Assembly: GCF_009923995.1 (NCBI RefSeq)
Contig: NZ_RFSK01000053.1
Coordinates: forward strand, 1-40,696
Source: Janthinobacterium sp.
Lineage (GTDB): Bacteria > Pseudomonadota > Gammaproteobacteria > Burkholderiales > Burkholderiaceae_D
Length of the DNA stretch: 40,696 nucleotides
Direction: 5' to 3'
Position 1 is the stretch's first letter, and each line of letters starts with the position of its first letter. Shown here in pieces: positions 25,857-38,900 of the stretch. The notes below the pieces were generated by a model. It was not told the DNA's origin. It made no database searches and saw only the letters and a list, made by a program, of their open reading frames with translations. Made by a program: the position numbers and the translations under genes.

Positions 25857-26796
25857 ACAAGCGGAAGACGACATGGGTGTCATCCAGAAGGAAGCGCAGG
25901 CATGGGTCGTGCGCCTGGCCTCGGGCCAGGTCAGCGAGCGCGATGCGCAAGTGTTTCGCCACTGGTGCGCGCGCAGCCGCGCGCATGCGACGGCGTTTGC
26001 CGAGGCGCGCGCCGTGTGGGGCGCGATGGCGCCGGCCGCGCGCGCCGTCCGGCGGGCGCAGCAGCCGGTCAACACGGCGCGGCGCGCCTGGCTGGGCGGC
26101 GCCGTGGCGGCCTCGCTGGGCTTGCTGGTGCTGCGCCCGCCCACGGACCTGTGGCCGGCCGTGGCGGGCCTGGGCGCCGACTACGCCACGGGCACGGGCG
26201 AGCAGCGCGAAGTGGCGCTCGACGGCGGCGTGCTGGTGCAGATGAATACGCAGACGCGCCTGGATGCGGCGCCCCTGCAGGACGGTACGGCGGCGCTGGA
26301 GCTGCTGGCCGGCGAGGCGGAATTCCAGGCCGGTCTGCGCGGCCCGGCCCGCCTGCGCGTGCAGGCGGGCGACGGCAGCGTCTCGGCCGCCAGCGCGCGC
26401 TTCAATATCCGGCTGTTTGGCCAGGAAGTGTGCGTCACGTGCCTGGCGGGCCGCCTGCGCGTGGTGCAGAACGGCAACGATGCGGAACTGGCTGCCGGCG
26501 AGCAGCTGCGCTACCGTCCCGCGCATTTCGGCATCACGCGCACGGTGCGGGCGGGCGAGGTCAGCGCGTGGCGCCAGCGCCTGCTGGTCTTCAAGCAAAG
26601 CACCCTGGCCGAGGTGGTGGAGGAAGTGAACCGCTACCGTCCCGGCAAGCTGATCCTCAATGGCGACGCCTTGAAACACACGCGCGTGCAGGCCAGCTTT
26701 TCGCTGGACCGCCTCGACGACGTGATCGCCCTGATCCAGGATGCGTATGGCGCGCGCGTGACGCGGCTGCCGGGCGGCATCGTGCTGTTCGGCTAG
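25849..26796 (+). CDS. FecR-type anti-sigma factor / sigma regulator
   Basis: A 315-residue single-pass inner-membrane protein. The cytoplasmic N-terminal domain (about 10-60, EAQAWVVRLASGQVSERDAQVFRHW) binds the sigma factor. A membrane segment lies at about 81-95 (WLGGAVAASLGLLVL), preceded by a twin-arginine pair (TARRAWLGG). The periplasmic FecR domain follows (about 112-210, TGTGEQREVALDGGVLVQMNT). A C-terminal STN-like fold ends the protein (about 247-315). ATG 25849 overlaps the sigma stop; ATG 25873 is an alternative. Its role should be to hold the sigma factor until the STN protein signals. Confidence 0.92.
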   Translation: MIEQAEDDMGVIQKEAQAWVVRLASGQVSERDAQVFRHWCARSRAHATAFAEARAVWGAMAPAARAVRRAQQPVNTARRAWLGGAVAASLGLLVLRPPTDLWPAVAGLGADYATGTGEQREVALDGGVLVQMNTQTRLDAAPLQDGTAALELLAGEAEFQAGLRGPARLRVQAGDGSVSAASARFNIRLFGQEVCVTCLAGRLRVVQNGNDAELAAGEQLRYRPAHFGITRTVRAGEVSAWRQRLLVFKQSTLAEVVEEVNRYRPGKLILNGDALKHTRVQASFSLDRLDDVIALIQDAYGARVTRLPGGIVLFG

Positions 26797-26825
26797 CGCG
26801 GCACGCCGATGGCCTGCCGCCAATT

Positions 26826-26852
26826 ATGACATTTTCATGACCTTTTGCAGTC
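26826..26852 (+). promoter_or_regulatory. Candidate regulatory element before the exoprotein gene (11+11 direct repeat and CAGTC)
   Basis: ATGACATTTTC (26826-26836) is followed directly by ATGACCTTTTG (26837-26847), an 11-bp direct repeat, then CAGTC. The repeat period equals that of a Pho box, and TGACA-type half-sites occur in some E. coli Pho boxes. A matching element is at 40655-40681. GCAGTC may be the ECF -35, with TGTCAA (26869-26874) as -10. Confidence 0.5.
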
Positions 26853-26976
26853 CCGGACCTTGTTCCCTGTCAATGCTGCTGGAAGCCGCGAATCAGTGCC
26901 TGCCGCCCGCCCCGTGCGTGCCGCGCGCCGCCTCGCGATATCGGTCAGCAACGGAACATGAAAAGGGAATGTCGCC

Positions 26977-29900
26977 ATGCAGCGAAGCAAGTCGGTCACG
27001 AAACACGCATCCTCCTCCGCCATGGCGGGCAATCGGACCGGTCGCCCGGTGCGCCTGAAACCGCTGGCGCTGGCCATCGCCATGCTGCTGCAGGCGGGCG
27101 GTACGCAGGCGCAGCAGCCGTTCAGCGGCGCCTGGTTCGCGGGCAAGGGGGCGCAGCAGGGCACGGCCGCCGCCACGGGACGCTTGCCGAATGGCCAGCC
27201 GGCCACCTCGCTGAACAATCCCTTGCTGCAGCAGCAAAAGGCCGAAGGCAAGCTGCAGCAATCGCTGAACAACCTCTTGCAGGCCGCGCGCGGCATCGCC
27301 GCCGAGCAAGCGGTACAGGCGGCCGCGCGCCAGGCGGCGCTGGCCGCCGGCGGCGCACCGGACGGCCTCGTCAAGGGCGGTTTGCAGGTCGACAGCAACA
27401 GCCTGACGGCGGGCTGGCTCAACGCCCAGGCGCCCGTGCAGACCCAGGCCGACGGCAAGACTGTCGTGAAGGTCGTGCAGACGGATGACAAGGCGATCCT
27501 GAACTGGGAAAGCTTTAACGTCGGCAAGAACACCACCTTGCAATTCGACCAGAAATCGAACTGGGCCGTGTTGAACCGCGTGAATGATCCGCTGGCGCGC
27601 CCCAGCCAGATCCAGGGACAGATCAAGGCCGACGGCACGGTGATGATCGTCAACCGCAACGGCATCGTGTTTACGGGCAGCAGCCAGGTCGATACGCGCA
27701 ACCTGGCCGCCGCCGCCATGGGCATGAGCGACAGCCAGTTCAAGAGCGGCCTGTACGGCAAGGCGCAGGGCACGGGCGCCGTGCCGACCTTCGCGAATGA
27801 CTTGCTGCTGGGGCAGAACACCTACACGCATGGCGCGGCCGAGGCGGACGTCGTCGTCGCCGCCGGCGCGCGCATCGACACGCGCAAGCCGCAGACGGTC
27901 ACCGAGGGCGGCGGCTACGTGTTGCTGGCCGGCCGCAGCGTCGAGAATGCGGGCGCCATCACCACGCCGAACGGCCAGACGATGCTGGCGGCCGGCGATG
28001 CCATCGTCGTGCGCCAGGGCATGGGCACGGATAAGAACCAATATTCGAGCACGCGCGGCAATGAAGTCGGGATGCTGCGCGTGGCCGGCAGCAGCGCCGG
28101 CAGCGTCGTCAACAGCGGCCTGATCCAGGCGGCGACGGGCGACATCACGCTCAGCGGCAATAGCGTGCGCCAGGATGGCGTGCTGTTGTCGAGCACGACC
28201 GTCAATGGCCGCGGCACGATCCACCTGACGGCGGCGGACGAGAACGCCGGCGTCACCCTGGCGCGCGGCAGCGTCAGCGCCATCCTCATCGAGGACAATG
28301 GCGCCACGGCGCTGGACGTGCAGCGCGATACCCTGCTGAAAGACACGGGCAAGGGCACGGACACGCCGCAGGACCGGCGCGACCAGTCGCTGGTGCGCAT
28401 CGTGTCCGCTGGCAACATCGAGTTCGAGGGCGATTCGCTGACCCTGGCCACGGGCGGCCAGGTGCTGGCCGATGCGGCCCGCCGCAGCCACGTGGCGCGC
28501 GGCGCCGCCATCGACGTCTCCGGCGCCGTCGGCGTGAAGGTCGACATGAGCAGCAACAATGTGCTGATCAATGTGCAGGGCAACGAGCAGCGCGACGCGC
28601 CGGGCAGCCGCGACGCCAAGTACCTGAACAACAGCGATGTGTGGGTCGACCGCCGCGACCTGGTGCTGGTGCCGGCTGGCACCAACGGCTATGCCACGGA
28701 CCGCTGGTACACGGCGGGCGGCTTGCTGGAAGTGAGCGGCTACCTCAATACCAGCGGCCACGGCATCGGCGAATGGGCGGCCCAGGGCGGCACCGTCGGC
28801 TTTGGCGGCGGCGAAGTGGTGACGCAGGCCGGTTCGCGCATCAACATCGCCGGCGGTTCGCTGGACGTCCAGACGGGCATGGTCAAGCAGACGTGGCTGA
28901 AGGGCGCCGATGGCGCGATGTACAAGCTCAGCACGGCCCCTGGCGACAATCTGTACACGGGCCTGTACCGCGGCTATGAAAGCACGCATGCGCGCTGGGG
29001 CGCGAACACGACGGAAACCTTTGCCAATGCCTTGATCGGTCCCCGCGACCGCCTGGAAAACGGCTACACGGTGGGCCGCGATGCGGGCCGCCTGATCGTT
29101 TCCACGGGCGCGGCCGTGCTGGAAGGCGACATCGACACGTCCGTGTTCCAGGGCGAACGCCAGCAGCGCAAGCGCGACGACGGCGTGGACAGCTACAAGC
29201 AGGCGCAGACGTCGGCGGCGCGCGCCGGTCAATTGATCGTCGGCAAAATGACGCCCGTCTTCGATCCGAAGACGGGCCAGTTGCGCGACAGCCCGCAAGC
29301 CGTGCTGGAAAAGGTCGAGATCGGCAAGGTGGCCTCCATCGCCGATGGCCAGCTGCTCACTGCGGCCTTGCCGGCCGCGCGCAGCAACACCTTGCAGCTC
29401 GATGCGGATTGGCTCAATGGCCTGGAATTGGGCGCACTGAACATCTACGCCTACGACAAGCTCGACGTCAATGCCGACGTGCGCGTGGCCGATGGCGGCG
29501 ACATCGCCCTGCACGCCACCGACGTGGCGATCAAGGCGAACGTGAGTGCGCGCAGCGGCAGCATTGCCGCCGGCAACATGATTTCGCGCTACCTTGCCAC
29601 CGGGGGCGCCGTGTGGGCGGACCTGCCCGTGTCGCCGGAAGGGCGTCCCGCGGGCGCGGCCAGCGTGCGCGTGGCGCCCGGCGTGCGTCTCGATGCGCGC
29701 GGCCTGTGGAGCAACCTGGAACTGGACCCGGGCGCCAGCGCCGGTTTGCCGTATATCAATGGTGGCAAGGTCAGCCTGAGGAGCTCCGGCGGCATCGAGC
29801 TGGCCGGCGGCAGCGTCATCGACGTCTCGTCCGGCGCCGCGCTGATGAGCACTGGCAGCCTGCAGGGCGGCCGCGGCGGCGACATCACCCTGGCCGTCGA

Positions 29901-32900
29901 TCTGCCGCGCGAAAAAGCGCCGACGGGCGCCTTGCTCAAGCTCGACGGCGAGCTGCGCGGCCATGGCGTGAAGGGCGGCGGCCGTCTGACGATCGATAGC
30001 GGCACGGCCGTGAGCATCGGCGGCAAGCTGCTCGACGGCGACGTGTTGCCTGCGGGAAGCAGCGCCCCCGTCGGCTTGCGCCTCGTCGACGAATTCCTGA
30101 TCGCCAAGGGCGAGAAGATCCCCTTCGATTTCGCGCTCAGCACCAGCCTGATCAAGCCGGGCCAGACCCTGAGCCAAGCCGTGACGGTGGATGTGTCGGC
30201 GCAGAAACCGCTGGTCCTGGGGGCCAGCATGGTGGTGCCGCAGGGCGCGCAGGTCGTCGTCAATGGTGCGATCTATCTGGGCAGCGGCGCCATCGTTCCC
30301 GCCGGCAGCGTGTTGACGTCGATTAACGGTTTGAATGCGGGCTTCGTGGTTTCGGCGGCGGCCTTTCCGAACGGCTTGCCCATCCAGCCGATGACGACGC
30401 GGTATGCGGCTGGCAGCATCGCTGCCGAAGCGCTGGCCGCGCCCCGTGGCCAGCTGCTGCCGACCGGTGTCGCGCTGGGGCGCGACGTTGCCGTGCAGCC
30501 CATGCTGGCGCTGGACGCCAGCCTGTTCCAGAGCGGCTTTGCCGACTACGCCGTCACGGGCCGCGACGGCGTCGTGGTGGCCAAGAATGCGCAGATCGAC
30601 GTGCGGATGCCCGTGCTGCGCTTCAACCCCGCCACCGGCCACACGGTGGCGGGCGGCACGGATCCAGGGGCCGCGCTGGAAGTGTGGACGCCGCCGCTGT
30701 ACCAGGAAGATGCGCGCAAGGGCCGCCTGACGCAGCGCGCCGGCGCCGACCTGACGCTGACGGCGGGCAGCCCGTACGTGAAGGGCGGCCTGGCGGTGGC
30801 CGAGGGCGCCGTCGTGACGGTCGATCCGGGCCGCCAGATCAGCTTGACGGGCAATGGCCAGGTCAGCATCGATGGCCGCCTCGAGGCCTGGGGCGGCAAG
30901 ATCGCCGTGCTGCCGGGCACGTTTGGCACGGGCAACGATGTGGATGTGCCGAACGGCAAGGGACAGGCCACGTCGATCTGGATCGGCGAACACGCCGTGC
31001 TCGACGTCGCGGGCCGCGCCACCGTCGCCACCGACATGCGCGGCGGCCGCTATGGCCGCGCCGACAAGGGGGGCAGCATCGAAATCGGCGCCCGCTACAA
31101 GGCCGACGCCGCCAGCGTCGATGCGGCCGATGCCTTTGTCGTCGTGCGCCCGGGCGCACTGCTCGACGCCAGCGGCGCGGCAGCCACGCTGGACTTGCCG
31201 AACCAGGGCGCCGTCAACGTGGCCGGCAGCGGCGGCTTGATTTCGCTCAGTTCCTACAACGGCATCTTTGCCGATGGCACCATGCGCGCGGCGGCCGGTG
31301 GCGCGGGGGCGGCCGGCGGCACCCTGGCGCTGGCGCTGGACACGCCCAACTATGGCCAGGTGGACCGCCAGACGCTGGAAGGCGCGGGCGTCGACAATGC
31401 GGTGCGGGTGCCGCGTGAATTCGTGCTGGCGCAAGTGCAGGGCGACAGCGTGCTGCCGGCCGATTTGCGCGCCGGCCAGCAGGATGAAGCCTTGCGCTAC
31501 GGCAGTGCACGCCTGGGCGCCGACCGCGTGCAGGCCGGCGGCTTCGATAACCTGGCCATGCACGTGAACGGCATGCTCAGCGTGGATGGCGACGTCAACC
31601 TGGCGCTGGGCCAGAGCCTGCGCCTGAGCGCCACGTCGCTGGGCCTGGCGCAGCCGCCGCAGCAGCCGGATATGGATGGCCAGGAAAAGGACGGCCAGGA
31701 AAAGCGGCCAAGCCTGGCCAGCCAGGTGCACCTGGCGGCGCCGTATGTGCGCCTGGGAACGGCCGCACGCGCGCAGAAGGACAATTTCATCGTGCCCAAT
31801 GCCGTGAAAGGGTCGAAAAACTCGGGCAAGGGACGCGGCATGCTGGGCGTGCCGCTGGTGGCCGACGGCTCCCTGCTGCAGATCGATGCGGGCATGCTCG
31901 ATCTCGCGGGCGAGGTCAACATGGGCACGCGGGGCGAGATCGTGCAAAGCAGCGGCAAGCCGCTGGCCGTGGAACGCGATGCCTTCGAACAGCTGACCCT
32001 CAACAGCCGTGGCGACTTGCGCATGTCGAACAACGCCGCCCTGTACCAGCCGGGCAATGCCACCCTGGTGGCCGCGCAGATCTACCCGGCCACGGGCGAC
32101 AGCGGCACGGTCACCGTGGGCCAGAGCAGCCGGGTCGACGAATACGGCATCGTGCGCGTCACGCTCGATCCCTTGCGCACGCTCAATATCGAGCGCAGCG
32201 CCGGCAGCGCCACGCCGAACCAGCCGTTTTCCGTCTTTGGCAGCCTGAACCTGGTTGCGCCCACCATCAACCAGCGCGGCGTGCTGCGCGCGCCGCTGGG
32301 CCAGATCACCCTGGGCGCCGAAGGCTATGAAGCCTATACGGACCGTGTCAACCTGTTGCCGGGCAGCCTGACTTCCGTCAGCGCGAAAGGCTTGACGATG
32401 CCGTACGGCGGCACGCTCGATGGCCTCAGCTACCTGTATGACGGCAACGACGTCGTGTTCAAGGGCGTGGGCAACGGCCCCGAGATCGCCTTGACGGGCG
32501 CCGCAGTCGACGTGCAAGCCGGCGCCGTGCTCGACCTGTCGGGCGGCGGCACCTTGACGGGCGCGGCCTTCCTGGCAGGACGGGGCGGCTCCACCGATGC
32601 GCGCCTCAATCCGCTGGTGCAGATGAAGCCGAATGGCGGCTTCACCTTGCCCGGCCTGAATACCAACCCCGTGTACGCCATCATTCCCGGCGTCCAGCCG
32701 GACGTGGCACCTTTGACGGCCGAGCAGGGCGCGGGCATGCCTGCCGTGGGACGCCAGATCACCATCGGCGCGGGCGTACCCGGCCTGGCGGCCGGTACCT
32801 ACACCTTGCTGCCATCGAATTTCGCCTTGCTGCCTGGCGCTTTCCGTGTGGAATTGAATGGCCTGGCCGGCGCCGTCGAGGCGGGCGGCACGGTGGCCAT

Positions 32901-35900
32901 GCGCAATGGCTCGTATGCCACGGCGGCGCAGACGGGCATCGCCGGCACGGCCATCCGCGACGCCGTGCCCGGCCAGGCCATCCTGACCCCGGCCGACGTG
33001 CTGCGCAGCTATTCGCAATACAATGAAACAGGCTATGCGGCCTTTGCCATGGCGCAAGCCACGCGCGACGGCGTGCCGCGCGCCATGCTCGAACGCGACG
33101 CCAAGGCCTTGCGACTGCAGCTGATCGCCCCGTCCCTGCACGGCGTCGAGAATAACCACACGCCATTGATGATGGATGGCAGCGCCCTGTACACGCCTGC
33201 CGAGGGCGGCTTTGGCGGTTCCCTGCTGCTGGGGACGGGGTCGCATGCGTCGACCCGCTACGAAGTGCTGGCCGACGGCACGGCGCCGCTGGCGGACTTC
33301 GATGGCGTGTCCGTGCACGCCTCGCAAATCAATGCCTTCGGCGCCCAGCGCGTGGGCATCGGCGGCTTGCCGCGCGTCACCTACAGCGATTTCGCCACGG
33401 GCAGCAACCAGCGCGCCAACATCGCCGCCATCAATGAGTCGGCGGGCGGCATCGTGCTGCGCGACGGCGCCGTACTGAAGGCGGCCGAAGTGTTCCTGGT
33501 GACGTCGAAAAAAGACGACGGCATCATCCTCGAGCAGGGTTCCGGCATCAATACGCTGGGCCGCGGCAAGGCGGCCTGGGACTCGCGCGACGGCTATGTG
33601 TACCAGCCGATGGGCAGCGTGCTGGCCGTCTCGAACGGCTGGCTGGACATGCTGCCGGCCGCAGTGCCGCCGTCCGAATCGTATGGCCCCGGCATCATCG
33701 ATATCGGCGCCTGCAGGAAGGCGGGCGGCGCCTGCGGCGGCAGCACCGCGCTGTACTCCGAGGGCACCATCGCGGCCGTGACGGAGCGCGCGTTTACCCT
33801 GCGCGACAACGTGCGCTACGGTACGCGCAACCTGCAGCTGGCGATGGGCGCGATCAATATCGGCAGCGAAGCCGCGCTGGCGGACGCCAGCGCCCGCGGT
33901 GCCTTGCCGGATGGCCTGGCGCTGAACCAGGGCGTGCTCGACCGCCTGCTGCGCGGCGATACCAGCACGGGCGCACCGGCACTGGAAAGCCTGGGCTTGA
34001 CGGCGCGCAATTCCTTCAATTTCTATGACTCGACGCAGTTGTCGACCATCGATGCGGCCACGGGCAAGTCGTCGCTGTCGCGCCTGGTGCTCAATACGCC
34101 CGCCATCTATGGCTATGGCGGCGCCGACGCGCTGGCGCGCATCCACACGGACACCCTGGTGTGGCAAGGCGCGACGAACGCACCCGGCGCCGTGGTTGCC
34201 GATGGCCCCGGCACCGGCAGCGGCCGCCTGCAGGTCGATGCCAAGCGCATCGAGTTCGGCTTTACGCCGGACAGCCGTCCCGACACCATCCACAATCTGG
34301 ACCGCTTGATACTGGGCTTCGGCCAGGTGGCGCTTAATGCCAGCGAGCAAGTCACCGCCAACAACAAGGGCAGCCTGTCCGTCTACCAGTCGCAGGGCGC
34401 GTGGGATACGGCCATCAATGGCTACCGCTACAGCGGTGGCGACGTCGTGATCAACACGCCCCTGCTGACGGGCGCGGCCGGTTCCGTCAACCGCATCACG
34501 GCGGGCGGCAACCTGACGGTGAGCGCGCCGGCAGGTGCGGCCGCCGCCACGCCGACGAATGCGGCGCTGGCCGGCGCCCTGGGCGCCGAAGTGGCGCTGA
34601 GCGGCAACAATGTCAGCGTGGATACGTCGGTGGTTTTGCCAAGCGGAAAATTGGCCCTGTCGGCCGAGCGCGATGTGCTGCTGGGCGACAAGGCCAAGCT
34701 GGACCTGGCGGGACGCAAGATCGATTTCTACGACACCAGCAAGTACAGCTGGGGCGGCGACGTGATCCTCGACAGCCGCGAGGGCGATGTGCGCCAGGCG
34801 GCCGCTTCCGTGATCGACCTGTCGGCCGTGAACAACCGCGCCGGCAAGCTGAGCGTGATCGCCACGGGCGAGGCGGCCGGCACGGCCGACTTGCGCGGCA
34901 GCCTGCTGGGCGGCGCCAGCGGCAGCTATGACGCGGGCGGCACCCAGGTAGCCTATGCGGCCGGCGGCGCGGAAATCCGCGCCCAGCGGATCGGCGACTT
35001 CGCCGGCCTGAACCAGCGCTTGAACACGGGCAAGGTGTTCGGCAGCCGCAGCTTCCAGCTCAAGCAGGGCGACCTGGCCATCGGCGACGAGGTCAAGGCG
35101 CGCGAAGTGAGCGTGTCCGTCGATGGCGGCGCGCTGACGGTGAACGGCCGCATCGACGCCAGCGGCGAACAGGTGGGCAGCATCCGCCTGGCCGGCCGCG
35201 ACGGCGTCACCATCAAGTCTGGCGCCGTACTCGACGCGCATGGCACGGTGCTGCGCACGGACAGCTACGGGCAAGTGATCGAGGCGCCGAACCGCGCCGT
35301 GATCGAACTGGCGTCGCCTGGCGGACGCCTGACCCTGGAAAACGGCGCGCGGCTCGACCTGCGCAGCGGAGACAAGGGCGGCAATTACGGCAGCATCGAC
35401 CTGAACGCGCGCCGCCTGGGCGGCGCCACGGGCGACGATATCGATATCGATGCGGCCGGCGCCTTGAACATCGCGGGCGCGCGCAACATCAACGTCAACG
35501 CCTTCTGGCAATACAAGGATGCCCCGGCGGGTAACGACAAGGATGCGGACGGCCGCAACTACCAGAGCATTACCCAGGCTTACCTGGACGGGAAGCATGC
35601 GGACAGCCAGGCCTTCATGGTCAATGCGCTGGCGAACGGCAACTTGATGAACAACAAACTGCGCGGCTTGCGCGGCGATGCGAACGCCTTCCACCTGCGC
35701 CCCGGCGTCGAAATCGTCAGTGCCACGCCGGGCGGCGACCTGTATATCGATGGCGACATCGACCTGTCCGGCCACCGCTACGACGGCGTCAATCCGCTGG
35801 CGCGCCTGAGCGGCGTGTACGGCTCGGGCGAGGCGGGCGCGCTGGTCGTGCGCGCCGGTGGCAAGCTCAGCGTCTTCGGCAGCATCACGGATGGTTTCGA

Positions 35901-38900
35901 TACGCGCACCTTGCCCGTCACGTCGGACGACCAGGGCTGGCAACTGGTGAAGGGCCGTTTGCCGTGGGGCGGCGATGTCGTCGTGCCGCAAGGGGGCCTG
36001 GTGACCCTGGCCGAAGACACGTATTTCAAATCGGGCACGAGCCTCAATTTCGCCGTGCCGATGAAGGCGATGCAATTGCGCGGCGGCACTTTGCTGGCGG
36101 TGCGCGCCACCTTGACGGCGGAGCTGAACTTGCCGGCCGGTAGCGTGCTGGGCGGCGCCGTGCGCAACGCCGATGGCAGCGTGCTGTACGCGGCCGGCAC
36201 GGTCTTGCAGAAGGCGCTGACCTTATCGAGCGGCATGCAGCTCGATCCCGGCCTGCGCCTGCCTGGCGCGGCCAGGGTGGCGGCCATGGTGTGGCCCGCG
36301 AATGTGGCCTTGCCCTTCCCGGAAGGCAAGCCGTGGGATGTGGGCGATGGATGGAATCCCGTCAACGGCGTGGTGCTGGCCACCGCGCTGGCGCTGGACA
36401 AGGGCAGCGTGCTGCCCGCCGGCACCGTGGTCAAGCTGCCTGGCGACGCGACCATGGTGGCGCTGCGCAGCGAGGATGGCAGCGGCAGCCAGGGCCGCAA
36501 CCTGGCGCTGGCGCCCATGCTGGCCCAGGGTTCGCAAGCGTGGTCACTGCGCCTGGTGGGCGGCGCCGATACGGCCGCGGCCGACACGCGTGCGCTGCGG
36601 CCGCATGCGAAGGACGCCCATCTGATGCTGGCCGATACGCATTACGGCATGGTCCCTGCCCGCGAATTGGTTCCAGGCACCGGCTTGCCCGGACAATACA
36701 TCTGGGGCGACGATGCCGGCCTGTTTGGCCAGGAACCGGGCACGCCGATCAACCTGGATGACTTTGGCAGCGAAGAAGTGCTGCTTGGCTTCAATGAATA
36801 TGGCGCAATCGTGGTCAAGGTTGCCGATGGCACACCGCCCGAATACGTGGACGTGATTGCGCCGGCGCGCCAGCCCCTGTTCAGCGTGCTGCGTACGGGC
36901 ACGGGCGACCTCGACCTGCTGGCCGCCGGCGATTTCGACATGCGTTCGCTGTACGGCGTCTACACGGCGGGCACGCAGTCGGCTTCGCCGCTGGTCGATG
37001 GCAAGGATCTGTTCAACCTGCCCCGCGGCGTCAGTGCCAAGGGCCAGTTGCTCGGCGCCCTGGACAACCAGCTGACGCGTTTCGTCGATGGGGGCAGCGA
37101 GAGCCTGTACCGCGCCTGGTATCCTGAGCACGGCGGCAACCTGCTGCTGCGCGCCCAGGGCGACGTCAAGGGCGACACCGTGGGCACCGCCACGCAGCGC
37201 CGCGAGGACGCCATCGGCGCCCTGAGCCGGCAGCAGGATACCAGCGACATCGGCACCTGGCTGTGGCGCCAGGGCAGCGGCAGCACGGGCGCGGGCGTGC
37301 CGACGGCATGGTGGATCAATTTCGGCACCTATGTCGCGCGTCCCGACGGCAGCGAGCTGTTTGCCGGCCAGCCGGCCGTGTCGGGCTTTACGGGCATCGG
37401 CACCCTGGGCGGCGGCAATGTGCTGCTGCAGGCGGGCGGCGATGCCGGCATGCTGACCTCGCGCACCGATCCGGGCGGCGAGTACGCACCGCGCAGCCAG
37501 GGCCTGAACGTGGCCGTGGGCAGCACGGGCAGGGTGACGCCGGACGGCAAGCTGCTGCTGACGGGCGGCGGCGACCTCGACATCCGCATCGGCGGCGGGC
37601 TCAACCCTGTTGCCGAGGTGCGCAGTTTCGACCGCAACAGCGATGCCCAGAATGTCGATACGCGCTACGAGCGCCAGTCTCTCACGCTCAACAGCACCTT
37701 CACGAACCTGCGCGGCGCGCTGCGCATGGAGGCGGGCGCCGTGGGCGGCGTCGAGCTGCGTTTCGACCGCGCCGATCCGAAGGAATCGCGGCCGTATGAA
37801 ACCTATACGGCGGGCACGGCGATTGCCAGTGGCGGACCGATCCTGGTGCCGGGCGACAGCGGCGTGCGCATCGATGCGCGTGGCGACCTGGTGCTGGGCG
37901 GCACGGCCGATGCGGGCCGCGTGAAGCAGCTGGGCAATGGCTCGCCGTTCAACTACCAGGGCGTCGAGCGCGCCGGCGAGGGCTGGAGCTGGTTCTCGCT
38001 GTGGACGCCGGCCACCGCCATCGACCTGTTCAGCGCCGGCGGCAACCTGACGCCGACGTCCGCCTGGATCCGATCGGCGACGGGCGACAACCATGCGCCC
38101 TCGGACGGACGATTCGTCATGCCGTCCGTGCTGCGCGCCGTGGCTGCCAGCGGCAGCTTGTATTACGGCAATGCCAGCCTGGGCAGGTTGGGCGAGGGCG
38201 GCAAGGTCGACATGCCGCAAAACGGCGTGATCCTGGCGCCGTCGCCGGTGGCGCCGCAATTCGTCAAGACGGGCACGGGCCAGCTGGAAATGCTGGCCGC
38301 CGATTCCATCCATGCGGCCGGCTATCCCATCACGCCATCGGGCGCTGATCCGCGCCTCTTGCCGAACCCGTTCAATCCGGGCTTCGTCGGGGCGCTGGAC
38401 AAGGTCTGGTTCGGCCTGCTGCCCTTGCATAACGTCAGCACGAACGCGCTGGCGCCTTCGCCGCTGAAGTCGTTTGCGGGGAATGCTAATGGTGCCGGCG
38501 TGGAGGCACAGACCTATCCGCTGTTCAGCATGACGGCACCGACGGTGTCGGACTATGTGCCCGTGGGCCAGCTGCCTGCGCATTTCTATGCCAACAGCGG
38601 CGACATCGTCGGCCTGCGCACGGGCGGCATCGTGTACCGGGCCACGCTGAGGGGAGACGTGGGTCCGCTGGGCGTGTGGTACGAGGGCGGCGGCGCCGTG
38701 GCCGTGCGCGCCGGGCGCGACATCGTCAATTCGGGCACGCCGCTCGGCAGCGTCGAAGACGTGCCGGACGGCGCGGCCGGATGGACCAGCCAGGGCTTTG
38801 TCGGCCGGCCGGACTATCCAGACAAGCCGGTCGTCACCGGCAGCTCGTCGGCGCGCGGCAATCTGTTCGTGCACCGCCGTGCCGATGACGTCTCCGTCGT

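Noticed and set aside
26893..36075. Open frame of 3060 codons on the minus strand, opposite the exoprotein gene
   Set aside because: It is antisense to a well-supported TpsA gene, its translation is Arg/His/Gln/Ala-rich without domains, and GC-rich codon use creates such frames. A similar 1372-codon antisense frame (36544-40662) is rejected for the same reason.
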